Source: Gammaproteobacteria bacterium (GTDB lineage Bacteria > Pseudomonadota > Gammaproteobacteria > GRL18). From it: a stretch of 34,069 nucleotides of DNA. Position 1 is the stretch's first letter; every line of letters starts with the position of its first letter. The stretch covers positions 1 through 34,069 of the forward strand of contig WFNB01000030.1 in assembly GCA_015488755.1 (NCBI GenBank), read 5' to 3'. Below the pieces are notes generated by a model, which saw only the letters and a list, made by a program, of their open reading frames with translations, did no database searches and was not told where the DNA came from. Both the position numbers and the translations under genes were made by a program. Shown here in pieces: positions 1-7,659 of the stretch.

Positions 1-1272
1 ATTTGGGATATTAAGTTTATTCAGTGTTTTATATTCAATATTCTCTATATGTGCTGATGTGGCCGATGGGTTGTAAAATGTGCAACCTAATGAATGTCCT
101 AACTCACCTAATTTTGCAATGGATTCAATGGCGCTAAAATAGGATGAATTGGTTTCTGCCTCATTGCCTTCATTGGTTAATACAGTTTGTTTATTAAGGT
201 TGATTTTGGGTGGAATCAATCGTTCTATAGTGCCACTGACATGAGTAAAACCCTCTGGGGTAAAACACAGATCGACACCAAATAAAATAATTTCTTTAAT
301 TTCTATTTGTATTGCCAAATAAATAGCAGAATTTGTTACGGTTGGGCCAATACCTTGAATATTATCACTATTTCCTTTTTCCCAAGGATAAAGCTCATTA
401 AGGTATAAAGAACTACCATCCCATGAGCCAAGCAGTGGGGGATATATGTGATTAGAATGGACTAAAATAGATTTGTCTGAATAATATAAAATTTCTTTAC
501 TGACATTAAAATTAATAGGATTTGGATCAACAGAGACAAAAATATCTGGGATAATAGCTGTTTCTCTAAGTCGATTAGCAATGCGAGAAACAGCAATAAT
601 AAGGTATTTATCCTGATGTTGTTCAATCCATTGAATATGTTGGTCTAATGACGGACCTCCGGCAAGTATTAGTGCTGATTTTCCAGCATAATGGTTCATT
701 AATTTTTTGGCGGGGTTATATTCTTCACATAAGTTTTTTATTTGGCATTGAAGGAAAATCTCACTGTCTAAAGTTGAACCATACTCCCATTTTAGTTGGT
801 TAACTTGTTCAAATAAGTGATTCCAGAGCAAAATATAATCATGAACATGATGGTATTGAGTTGCAAAAGACTGAATAATTTCTATTTTATTGATATAACC
901 ATAAGTTTTAAGGTTCAATTTTTCAGCTTCGTTTTTCCAGTTTATTACATCACTAACAACAATCCGTTTATTATGCCTTAGCTCATATTGTTTTTTTGTT
1001 CGTTCGATAACTTCTGGGAAATCGATAAAAAGATAAATACTTCCCTTTTCTGGGGGTGTTTTTAATAATTGTTTTACCATCATGCCAGAGTCAGTACCAA
1101 CAATAATATAAAGCGTGTTTTCTTTATCGAATATATTATCGAATTCCCGAATAAAGCTTGTTTTATAATCGATCTGCTCAAAGCTTCTTCTATGTATTGG
1201 AAAAAGAAATTGATCACCAAATTGGTTTTTAATTAGTTTACCTAGTGAAATATTGGGATCTAATTTAATCAA
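1..1272 (-). CDS. DUF115 / Maf-type motility-associated glycosyltransferase, partial (C-terminus cut by window edge)
   Basis: An open frame of 424 codons reads leftward and runs off the window at base 1, so the C-terminus is missing. The translation holds the segment LILAGGPSLDQHI, followed by a stretch ending in FVSVDPNP and the later IILFGVDLCFT. The AGGPSLD motif is the hallmark of DUF115/MptE-like proteins, which include the Maf flagellin glycosyltransferases. Those enzymes add nonulosonic acid sugars to flagellin in the cytoplasm, and this gene stands divergent from flagellin 1, which fits. The frame is closed by stops near 1296 and has no ATG before an internal Met-Met. A TTG at 1270-1272 preceded by AAGG at about 8 nt is my chosen start, and it is uncertain. 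Family assignment is good; the sugar substrate is inferred only from context. Confidence 0.82.
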   Translation of the reverse strand, partial: MIKLDPNISLGKLIKNQFGDQFLFPIHRRSFEQIDYKTSFIREFDNIFDKENTLYIIVGTDSGMMVKQLLKTPPEKGSIYLFIDFPEVIERTKKQYELRHNKRIVVSDVINWKNEAEKLNLKTYGYINKIEIIQSFATQYHHVHDYILLWNHLFEQVNQLKWEYGSTLDSEIFLQCQIKNLCEEYNPAKKLMNHYAGKSALILAGGPSLDQHIQWIEQHQDKYLIIAVSRIANRLRETAIIPDIFVSVDPNPINFNVSKEILYYSDKSILVHSNHIYPPLLGSWDGSSLYLNELYPWEKGNSDNIQGIGPTVTNSAIYLAIQIEIKEIILFGVDLCFTPEGFTHVSGTIERLIPPKINLNKQTVLTNEGNEAETNSSYFSAIESIAKLGELGHSLGCTFYNPSATSAHIENIEYKTLNKLNIPN

Positions 1273-1741
1273 TTTATTTACCTTGAATGTGAGTCATTAT
1301 TATTGTTTTAATAAACCAAGCAAAGATCATTCCATAATAATGCAGATTGTTTTGGCCTTATCCGCACCCCTGCGAGTAAAGTTAAAATATTCTGCAAAGC
1401 CTTGTAGATTCAGCACTATGGACATTCGCAGTAGGTTCAACTAATTTATTTAGGATAATACGTACTAAGTGTTAATGCTAATATAACAGTTTTTTTTGGC
1501 AGATAGAGAGAAAAATAAAAAAAGATCAATTCTTTTCTAAAGAAATTGAATAGCCAGACGCTAATGTGTTCAAGAGGCGGTGAATATTCCACTTTCTTTC
1601 CTAGAGTTAAGATAGAATTAAAACTCTAGAACTAGAAAGCCGAGAGTATATCCGCAGAGTAAATTTCTCCACAATTCAATATCGACTATTAGTGTAAACA
1701 ATAGTGCTGGATCCGTGGGGCTTATCACAGGAGTTGTCATC
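1273..1741. other. Intergenic region between glycosyltransferase and flagellin 1
   Basis: These 469 bases separate divergent genes. A small rightward frame at 1253-1444 overlaps the start of the glycosyltransferase, matches no recognisable family and has no ribosome-binding site, so I do not call it. The right half carries a FliA-like promoter and a leader of roughly 90 nt ahead of flagellin. I see no sigma-54 -24/-12 element here. Confidence 0.6.
1619..1646 (+). promoter_or_regulatory. Candidate FliA (sigma-28) promoter of flagellin 1
   Basis: TAAAAC at 1619-1624 and GCCGAGAG at 1639-1646 resemble the FliA consensus TAAAGTTT-N11-GCCGATAA. Spacing between the 8-mers is 12, one base longer than ideal. 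It lies about 95 bases upstream of the flagellin ATG, the expected place for the main late-class promoter. Confidence 0.5.
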
Positions 1742-2572
1742 ATGGCACAAGTAATCAATACCAATGTTCCTTCGCTCAGTGCGCAAAGTCAATTAAGTCG
1801 TACTAATTCTGGTTTATCTCAAGCATTAGAAAGACTCTCTTCAGGTAAACGTATCAATAGTTCTAAAGATGATGCGGCGGGTCTTGCCATTGCTTCTCGT
1901 TTTACTGCTCAAATTCGTGGTTATAATCAAGGTACTCGTAATGCTGCTGATGCTATTTCATTAGCCCAAACAGCAGAGGGTGCATATGATGAAATTTCTG
2001 GTAACTTACAGCGTATTCGTGAGTTAGCAGTACAGTCTGCAAATGCCACCAATAGTTCTACTGACCGTCAGGCGTTGCAAACAGAAGTTAAACAACTACA
2101 AGCTGAAATTAATCGTGTTTCTGAAACTAAATTCAATGGTAAAGCTGTCATTGGTTCAAGTGCAGGTACGTTTACTTTCCAAGTTGGCCCAGACAATGGT
2201 ACTAATGATAAAATTGATGTGACAACAACTAAAATTTCTAGTCTTGGTGGTTATGCTGCGGCTGTTAATACAGGTACTGTAAGTGATGCTACTAAGGCGG
2301 GTACTTTAATCACTAGCATTGATACCTTTTTACAGTCTGTGAATACTCAGCGTGCAGATTTAGGTGCGGTACAAAATCGTTTTGACTCTGTTATTCGAAA
2401 TGGTGATAATGCAGTAGAGAATTTATCAGCGTCTCGTAGTCGTATTGAAGATGCTGATTTTGCTAAAGAAACAGCTAACTTAACCAAGTTCCAAATTTTA
2501 CAGCAAGCAGGTACTACGGTATTGGCTCAGGCTAACGCTTTACCACAAAGTGTGTTAGGCTTACTGGGGTAG
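1742..2572 (+). CDS. fliC: Flagellin (filament subunit), copy 1
   Basis: This 276-aa protein is the structural subunit of the flagellar filament, exported through the flagellar type III apparatus. The N-terminal D0/D1 helices (MAQVINTNVPSLSAQ, then ERLSSGKRINSSKDDAAGLAIASR) and the C-terminal helix (ASRSRIEDADFAKETANLTK, ending in LPQSVLGLLG) are textbook flagellin. The middle is short, so the variable D2/D3 surface domains are nearly absent. I chose ATG 1742 over an upstream frame-extending codon at 1715 because MAQVIN is the family start and AGGAG sits just ahead. The gene follows a FliA-like promoter and ends in a strong terminator. A second flagellin lies at 17930, and the two share a long near-identical D1 stretch. 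Confidence 0.97.
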   Translation: MAQVINTNVPSLSAQSQLSRTNSGLSQALERLSSGKRINSSKDDAAGLAIASRFTAQIRGYNQGTRNAADAISLAQTAEGAYDEISGNLQRIRELAVQSANATNSSTDRQALQTEVKQLQAEINRVSETKFNGKAVIGSSAGTFTFQVGPDNGTNDKIDVTTTKISSLGGYAAAVNTGTVSDATKAGTLITSIDTFLQSVNTQRADLGAVQNRFDSVIRNGDNAVENLSASRSRIEDADFAKETANLTKFQILQQAGTTVLAQANALPQSVLGLLG

Positions 2573-2583
2573 GATAAAGGGAT

Positions 2584-2618
2584 TAGCCATTCTAATGAAT
2601 AGAATGGCTAGTTTTTTT
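2584..2618 (+). terminator. Rho-independent terminator after flagellin 1
   Basis: TAGCCATTCTA (2584-2594) and TAGAATGGCTA (2600-2610) form a perfect 11-bp stem with a 5-nt loop. They are followed one base later by seven T residues (2612-2618). It falls between flagellin and flaG, so it probably limits read-through from the highly expressed flagellin gene. Confidence 0.93.
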
Positions 2619-2631
2619 AAGGAGTAATATT

Positions 2632-3096
2632 ATGACTGATTTTAATATCAATGCAAAATCACCACCATACCTAGGTCTGGTTAATGAGGTTGCACGTAAA
2701 AATCTAACTCAACTTCCCCAAAGTAATAAAATATCGACTATAAATGCAGAACGTGCAGACAATTTAGAAAAACGGCAAGGAATTGCCTCTGAGACACCTC
2801 CTTCTGATCCTTTATCTAAAATGCCTAAAGAAAAGCTGGATAAGACTATTAGCCAACTGAACAGTTCTTTGCAAAATATTCAAAGAAATCTTGAGTTTAG
2901 TGTGGATGAAGACATTGGGCGAATTATTATTAATGTCAAGGATAGAGAAACAGATGAAGTAGTTAGGCAGATACCAACAGAAGAAGTGCTTGAGTTGGCT
3001 AAGAATTTGCATGCTGCAAGTGAGAGGTTGAGTGAACGCATTGATTCAGGGACTCAAACAACAACTGAAGGTGTATTCTTAAGTGCTAAAGTTTAA
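2632..3096 (+). CDS. flaG: FlaG-family flagellar protein
   Basis: This 154-aa protein carries the FlaG domain in its C-terminal half, roughly residues 65-140. Typical features are the amphipathic LDKTISQLNSSLQ helix, then the FSVDEDIGRIIINVKDRETDE strand-rich segment and VVRQIPTEEVLELAKNL. FlaG proteins affect filament length and usually lie between flagellin and fliD, as here. The first 60 residues are polar, of low complexity and not conserved in the family. AAGGAG lies about 9 bases before ATG 2632, immediately after the flagellin terminator. Confidence 0.92.
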   Translation: MTDFNINAKSPPYLGLVNEVARKNLTQLPQSNKISTINAERADNLEKRQGIASETPPSDPLSKMPKEKLDKTISQLNSSLQNIQRNLEFSVDEDIGRIIINVKDRETDEVVRQIPTEEVLELAKNLHAASERLSERIDSGTQTTTEGVFLSAKV

Positions 3097-3118
3097 TTGT
3101 TAATTTTAGCTGTATTTG

Positions 3119-3153
3119 CTTACCTATCTGCAATAATGGCAAGTATAGGTAAG
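3119..3153 (+). repeat. Inverted repeat between flaG and fliD (possible weak terminator)
   Basis: CTTACCTAT (3119-3127) and ATAGGTAAG (3145-3153) pair perfectly over 9 bp around a 17-nt loop. The loop itself holds TGC/GCA complementarity. Only TTTGTGT follows, so termination would be weak. It sits 32 bases ahead of the fliD start and could equally be a processing or attenuation hairpin. Confidence 0.5.
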
Positions 3154-3185
3154 TTTGTGTAAATTCTAATTTGGAGGGGGATAAC

Positions 3186-4550
3186 ATGGCCGGTCTATCT
3201 CTTGGCGGTATCAACTTGGATGTACGCGGACTTGTTTCACAATTAATGCAAGTTGAGAGTATTCCCCTACAGCGTTTACAAGCTAAAAAAAGTGACTATG
3301 AGTCACAATTAAGTGCTTTTGGGCGTTTAAAAAGTGCTATGTCATCGTTTCAAACATCAATGGGCAATCTGGGTTCATTGGATAAGTTTGAAACATATAA
3401 AGCGACCACCTCAGAATCTGCTACTGATAAAACCTTTTCTGCAACAGTAGATAAGGATGCGACAGCGGGCAGTTTTGGCATTCAAGTAACACAGCTTGCA
3501 CAAGCAAGTAAGTATGGCTCTGACAATAGCTCTCCCTTTGTTGATACTGATACCTCTACAATTAACTCCTCCGGCGATGCACTCACTATTAATGTTGGTA
3601 CAGATTCAATGAATGTGAATGTTGATGGTTTGACACTTCAGGGTGTTCGTGATGCGATTAATGCTCAGGCTCAAACTGATGGTTTATCTGTTTCGGCATC
3701 TATTGTGTCTACTCAATCGAATGAGCATTTTCTTATTATTACTGGGACTGAGACGGGAACCGATAATGCAGTAAGCCTTGCAGATAACAATGCTAAAACA
3801 GCGCTAAAGTTTGGCACGGGTACCACACAGGAAGTTCAAGGGGCATTAAACTCTGAAGTGATTGTTGATGGTCAGTATACGATTTCTAGTGCAACAAATA
3901 CAGTGACTAATGCCATCTCTGGTGTTACCTTAGATTTATTGAAAACAGGAGTTGCACCAGCAGCGACCTTAGAAATAGAAAGAGATACAAGTCAGGCAAA
4001 AAAGAACATAAATAGCTTTGTCAGTGGTTTTAACACCTTTTTAAGCACAGTAAATGCGTTAAAAAAAGATGGTTTGGAAGGTGAGAGTTCATTAAATAGT
4101 GTGTTAAATAGTGTTCGCAATGAGTTTAATACCAGTGCAGGTTTAAGTAGTTCATTTAACTTTTTATCAGAAGTGGGCATTACCAGTAATGCTAAAACGG
4201 GTGAACTAGAACTGGATAGTGATAAATTACAAAAAGCAATTGATCAAGATTATGAGGCTGTGTCTCAGTTATTTGCTAATGATGACAAGGGTATTGCCTT
4301 TCGCCTAGAAGAAAAAATGGCAGAATACTTAAAATATGATGGCTTAATTAAAACACGCGAAGAAGGTCTACAGGCAAGAATTGATTATAATGGAGAGGCA
4401 CAAGATAGAATGAACTATCGTTTGGATCTTACAGAGGCTCGCTTTTTAAAGAAATTCGGTGACTTGGATACATTGATTTCACAATCCAACTCAACCAGTT
4501 CCTATTTAACTCAACAATTAGCAAATTTACCTGGTTTTACGAGTAAATAG
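3186..4550 (+). CDS. fliD: Flagellar hook-associated protein 2 / filament cap
   Basis: The 454-aa FliD caps the growing filament and directs flagellin insertion. The N-terminal signature is clear: GLSLGGINLDVRGLVSQLMQVESIPLQRLQAKKSDYESQ, as in FliD_N. The C-terminal FliD_C part contains the VNALKKDGLEGESSLNSVLNSVRN segment, LSEVGITSNAKTGELELDSDKL and the final coiled coil LQARIDYNGEAQDRMNYRL. The frame extends upstream to a TTG at 3171, but that codon lies inside the GGAGGGGG ribosome-binding site, so ATG 3186 is the start. It lies in the usual flaG-fliD-fliS order. Confidence 0.96.
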   Translation: MAGLSLGGINLDVRGLVSQLMQVESIPLQRLQAKKSDYESQLSAFGRLKSAMSSFQTSMGNLGSLDKFETYKATTSESATDKTFSATVDKDATAGSFGIQVTQLAQASKYGSDNSSPFVDTDTSTINSSGDALTINVGTDSMNVNVDGLTLQGVRDAINAQAQTDGLSVSASIVSTQSNEHFLIITGTETGTDNAVSLADNNAKTALKFGTGTTQEVQGALNSEVIVDGQYTISSATNTVTNAISGVTLDLLKTGVAPAATLEIERDTSQAKKNINSFVSGFNTFLSTVNALKKDGLEGESSLNSVLNSVRNEFNTSAGLSSSFNFLSEVGITSNAKTGELELDSDKLQKAIDQDYEAVSQLFANDDKGIAFRLEEKMAEYLKYDGLIKTREEGLQARIDYNGEAQDRMNYRLDLTEARFLKKFGDLDTLISQSNSTSSYLTQQLANLPGFTSK

Positions 4551-4552
4551 CC

Positions 4553-4579
4553 TATAGAAAATATTAAATTGGCCGATAA
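4553..4579 (+). promoter_or_regulatory. Candidate FliA promoter upstream of fliS
   Basis: TATAGAAA at 4553-4560, exactly 11 bases, then GCCGATAA at 4572-4579. The -10 octamer is identical to the FliA consensus; the -35 is a partial match (TAxAG). It starts 2 bases after the fliD stop and about 110 bases ahead of fliS, so fliS-fliT can be transcribed apart from fliD. Confidence 0.65.
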
Positions 4580-4689
4580 TTTATTTAAGCATATAAGTTT
4601 AAATTAATTAGACTTAATTGTATTAAGATTATTTTTTATAGATTTTAAATAATTGTTATTAAATAGTAGATTTTTTTAAAGGATATTTT

Positions 4690-5148
4690 ATGAATTACGC
4701 AAATAATCATGCCGCAATGAACAAATATGCACAGGTAAGTAACCAAAGTTCGGCTGCTTTTGCTAATCCTCATCGTTTAATTCAAATGCTGATGGAAGGT
4801 GCTCTTGAGAAAATATCTAAAGCAAAAGGATTTATGAAAAATGGTGATATTGCTCGAAAGGGAGAGCATATTTCTTGGGCTATTTCTATTATTGAAGGCT
4901 TAAGAGTTAGCCTCGATCATTCTCAAGGGGGCAAAATATCAGAAAATCTTGAGTCCCTATACCTTTATATGAACAGTCGATTGACTCAGGCAAATTTGAA
5001 TAATTCAATTGAAATGCTAGAAGAAGTTGCTGATTTATTATTAGATATTAAATCAGGTTGGGATGCTATTCCTCAAGATGTCATTGATAATCATGCCAAA
5101 AGTAATGCAGGCATACAGCCTAAATCTTTGGCTAATGCTAAGATCTAG
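4690..5148 (+). CDS. fliS: Flagellin export chaperone FliS
   Basis: This 152-aa protein matches FliS, the cytoplasmic chaperone that holds flagellin monomers unfolded and prevents premature polymerisation. Visible family features are the ANPHRLIQMLMEGALEKISKAKGFMKNGD segment, ISWAISIIEGLRVSLDHSQGGKISENLESLY and YMNSRLTQANLNNSIEMLEEVADLL. It is about 20 residues longer than usual because of a polar C-terminal tail. AAAGGA precedes the ATG. The fliT frame follows directly, and its ribosome-binding site overlaps the fliS stop. Confidence 0.95.
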   Translation: MNYANNHAAMNKYAQVSNQSSAAFANPHRLIQMLMEGALEKISKAKGFMKNGDIARKGEHISWAISIIEGLRVSLDHSQGGKISENLESLYLYMNSRLTQANLNNSIEMLEEVADLLLDIKSGWDAIPQDVIDNHAKSNAGIQPKSLANAKI

Positions 5149-5161
5149 AGGTCATATTTCT

Positions 5162-5482
5162 TTGACTATAAATAATAATGAGCAAGGGACTCTAGAGCAA
5201 TTTCTAGCTATGAGTCAACAAATGTTGGAACTTGCTAAACATGCTGAGTGGGAAAGCCTGCCAGACTTAGAGATAAAAAGACAAGCACTTATGGTTTCTT
5301 TTTTTGAGACTGAAGATAAACATCAGAATACAGCTCAAGTTGCACAAGTAATAAAACAAGTATTGTTAATTAACGATACTATTGAGAAATTAGCGCAACA
5401 AGAAAAAATTATCATCAGCCAACAATTACATGGCCTGAAAAAACAGCAGAATGTTCATTCTGCTTACCTTCAAAACAAATAA
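5162..5482 (+). CDS. fliT: FliT-like flagellar chaperone
   Basis: The 106-aa helical protein (core LEQFLAMSQQMLELAKHAEWESLPDLEIKRQALM) resembles FliT, the export chaperone for the FliD cap. The conserved pattern is an aromatic/Met helix followed by W-x-x-L-x-x-L-E-x-x-R. The frame extends back to 5063 inside fliS, but that part translates the fliS sequence in another frame. The likely start is TTG 5162, with AGAGGT 9 bases ahead overlapping the fliS stop codon, which gives a typical FliT length. FliT diverges quickly, so the call rests on the motif, size and position after fliS. Confidence 0.78.
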   Translation: MTINNNEQGTLEQFLAMSQQMLELAKHAEWESLPDLEIKRQALMVSFFETEDKHQNTAQVAQVIKQVLLINDTIEKLAQQEKIIISQQLHGLKKQQNVHSAYLQNK

Positions 5483-5559
5483 TATAAATTGAAACGCAAT
5501 GGTTCCTAATGTGAGATAGCCATAGTAATTATGAGCTTTTAGTTGCAGTCTCTTAGTTT

Positions 5560-6048
5560 TTACTGATTTTCTACAATAGGGATATTTAAGAAAATATCAT
5601 GTTCTAATTCTTTGATGGAACGTTGCAAGCCTTTAAGAGACTGCAAGTTTATAAATAAAGGTTCAGTGATATTTGCGTTGACCAGTGTAAGCCCTTTCTT
5701 TTCTAATGCATTGTCACTTTTATTATTTTTTATAATAACCATCATGGCAATTTCATCGGAATCCTTTGATTCTAATAAGGCATAATCCTCATCAGGTAAG
5801 GCAACATGGTAGTAAAAATTGGCTAAAGACGGGTCAAAAATGGAATAGGCAATACTAGGATCGTCTACTGACTGCAACCAGAAAACAACCGGATCGGCAC
5901 CTTGTTCTTCGGTACTAGAAGACGGATCTTCCTTATGAAATAGTTTAAATTCTGTTAGCTTAGTATCATTGAGTAAGCCATTTGGAAAATGAAAAATAGT
6001 ATCCTGTTCAACTTCTTGTGAACCAAAGCGAGTTGTTTCAATTCTCAT
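5560..6048 (-). CDS. fliW: Flagellar assembly factor FliW
   Basis: This 162-aa protein on the minus strand begins MRIETTRFGSQEVEQDTIFHF and continues with FPNGLL, FWLQSVDDPSIAYSIFDP and LPDEDYALL, the conserved order of FliW. In Bacillus and Campylobacter, FliW binds flagellin and antagonises the RNA-binding regulator CsrA, coupling flagellin translation to secretion. No csrA is visible in the window. It is convergent with fliS-fliT and divergent from the fleQ-like gene. An AAAGG lies just upstream of the ATG. FliW is uncommon next to a FleQ/FleR-type gammaproteobacterial cluster. Confidence 0.9.
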   Translation of the reverse strand: MRIETTRFGSQEVEQDTIFHFPNGLLNDTKLTEFKLFHKEDPSSSTEEQGADPVVFWLQSVDDPSIAYSIFDPSLANFYYHVALPDEDYALLESKDSDEIAMMVIIKNNKSDNALEKKGLTLVNANITEPLFINLQSLKGLQRSIKELEHDIFLNIPIVENQ

Positions 6049-6252
6049 CAGAAACCTTTAATTAATAGATAATTCTTGTCTTTATTAATCTAATTAGGAC
6101 TTAAAGTAAAACTAATAGATTAAGAGCTTGATAAATCAATATGTTATACGAATTCCATTATCACTGATAATGTCTGATCTGTCAAAATTCATATTAATAA
6201 TATAGAACTGATCCCAGTGTGGCATTTTTTTGACTAATAACAGTTTTTTGAC

Positions 6253-6280
6253 TTTACATAGGTAAAATATCCGCTATATT
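6253..6280 (+). promoter_or_regulatory. Candidate sigma-70 promoter of the fleQ-like gene
   Basis: TTTACA (6253-6258), 16 bases, then TATATT (6275-6280): one mismatch to consensus in each hexamer. It lies in the 324-base gap between divergent fliW and the fleQ-like gene, about 90 bases ahead of the latter. I saw nothing else of note in the gap apart from the adjoining inverted repeat. Confidence 0.6.
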
Positions 6281-6288
6281 CTATGGTG

Positions 6289-6307
6289 CAAGAACGACTT
6301 GTTCTTG
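6289..6307 (+). repeat. Inverted repeat at the start of the fleQ-like leader
   Basis: CAAGAAC (6289-6295) and GTTCTTG (6301-6307) form a perfect 7-bp dyad around GACTT. It sits at or just after the predicted transcription start, so it could be a repressor operator or a 5' leader hairpin. Confidence 0.5.
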
Positions 6308-6372
6308 TTGGACTATTTTTTAATCAAAAATCGTCAGGCTAAAGACAAAAAATTGACAAACTGGAGTGCCTT

Positions 6373-7500
6373 GTGAGTTCAGGTGTAAATAAAACACTAC
6401 CCCCCTCATTTTTAGATGATTCCTTTGTGGGTAATAGTATTGTTATACAACAAGTAAAAAAACTAATTATGCAAGTGGCTAAAACCAATGCGAATGTTTT
6501 GATATTGGGGGAATCTGGCACAGGTAAAGAAGTGGTGGCTAATTGCTTGCACAAACTCTCTAAACGTAATGCAATGCCTTATGTACCTGTTAATTGTGGT
6601 GCTATTCCAAAAGACTTACTAGAAAGCGAGTTATTCGGCCATGAAAAAGGGGCTTTTACAGGGGCACTTACGTTACGCAAAGGACGTTTTGAGATGGCCC
6701 AGGGAGGTACTCTGTTTCTTGATGAAATTGGCGATATGCCTTTGTCGATGCAAGTAAAAATTTTACGAGTTCTTCAGGAAAGAATTTTTGAGCGAGTTGG
6801 CGGTAATAAAAGCCTTCAAGCCGATGTCCGTGTAATTGCTGCAACCCATCGTGAATTAGAAGAGGAAGTAAAAGCAGGACGCTTTAGAGAAGACTTATTT
6901 TATCGACTTAATGTTTTTCCCATTGAAATACCGCCTCTACGAGATAGGGTAGAAGACATCCCATTGTTATTTTCTATGCTTAATAAACAAATGGAGGAGG
7001 ATTCAGAGTGTTCTGTGCAGCTATCTCCTGAAGCAATGGCCTCCATTATGCAACACCAGTGGCCAGGTAATGTTCGAGAACTGTCAAATTTAGTTGAACG
7101 TCTGGGGATTATGTTTCCAGATGATTCTGTGTCATGGGATGATCTGCCTGAAAAATACCAATATGATATTTCTCATATAGATGAACTCCCCCTAATTAAT
7201 GAATGCTTAAATGAGGCTCCTCTTGAAGAAATTGAGAGCACAGAGGCTTCCAATATACCAGAAGCTCTACCTTCAGATACTAACTCACAACCTGAGGTGG
7301 TTTCTGCTCCCACTGTAGAACAATTACCCGATGAGGGTTTTGATTTAAAAAATCATCTAGCAAATTTAGAATATTCATTGATTCAGCAAGCATTAAAAGA
7401 ATCCGATGGGGTGGTTGCCCATGCAGCCAAACGTCTTAATATGCGTAGAACAACATTGGTGGAAAAGCTAAAAAAATATGATGTGATGTTTTCTTCATAA
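6373..7500 (+). CDS. fleQ: FleQ/FlrA-type sigma-54-dependent activator lacking the N-terminal receiver-like domain
   Basis: The 375-aa protein is an AAA+ enhancer-binding protein, likely master activator of the flagellar regulon. It has Walker A GESGTGKE (46-53), the sigma-54 contact loop GAFTGA (93-98), Walker B LFLDEIGD (114-121), the sensor II region PGNVREL (231-237) and a C-terminal Fis-type HTH ([20 protein letters not shown]), closely like FleQ. It begins directly at the AAA+ domain. An in-frame stop at 6340-6342 and a GGAG 6 bases before GTG 6373 show that the roughly 130-residue N-terminal domain is really absent. The c-di-GMP-contacting residues I recall from Pseudomonas FleQ (the LFRS Arg, and Arg-Asn in VVARN) are Asp16 and Asn57-Cys58 here. 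Its neighbours fleS and fleR support the role. Confidence 0.9.
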   Translation: MSSGVNKTLPPSFLDDSFVGNSIVIQQVKKLIMQVAKTNANVLILGESGTGKEVVANCLHKLSKRNAMPYVPVNCGAIPKDLLESELFGHEKGAFTGALTLRKGRFEMAQGGTLFLDEIGDMPLSMQVKILRVLQERIFERVGGNKSLQADVRVIAATHRELEEEVKAGRFREDLFYRLNVFPIEIPPLRDRVEDIPLLFSMLNKQMEEDSECSVQLSPEAMASIMQHQWPGNVRELSNLVERLGIMFPDDSVSWDDLPEKYQYDISHIDELPLINECLNEAPLEEIESTEASNIPEALPSDTNSQPEVVSAPTVEQLPDEGFDLKNHLANLEYSLIQQALKESDGVVAHAAKRLNMRRTTLVEKLKKYDVMFSS

Positions 7501-7605
7501 ATACTTATTATTTACTCTGTGACAAATATCTGACACGATTATTTAATGCCGCTTAAAAATGTTTTCTTTGTTTTAAGTTTATGTAAAATAAAAGGAATTT
7601 CATGA

Positions 7606-7620
7606 TGGTTTGATTTTTGC
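7606..7620 (+). promoter_or_regulatory. Sigma-54 promoter of fleSR
   Basis: TGG (7606-7608), 8 bases, TTGC (7617-7620) gives exact GG-N10-GC -24/-12 geometry. It lies 40 bases ahead of the fleS start. In Pseudomonas the fleSR operon is FleQ/sigma-54 dependent, so this is the expected target of the upstream activator. Confidence 0.85.
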
Positions 7621-7659
7621 TTAATCAAAGATATAGAATTTGATTAGCTGGAGTAAACC

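Noticed and set aside
1363-1400. Sigma-54 promoter for flagellin 1
   Set aside because: GG and GC spacings in this region are 8 or 9, or the second dinucleotide is wrong; none gives GG-N10-GC.
1253-1444. 63-aa rightward frame upstream of flagellin
   Set aside because: Overlaps the start of the glycosyltransferase, lacks a ribosome-binding site and shows no recognisable pattern.
5063-5161. N-terminal extension of the fliT frame into fliS
   Set aside because: It is the fliS coding sequence read in another frame; TTG 5162 with AGAGGT gives a normal FliT length.
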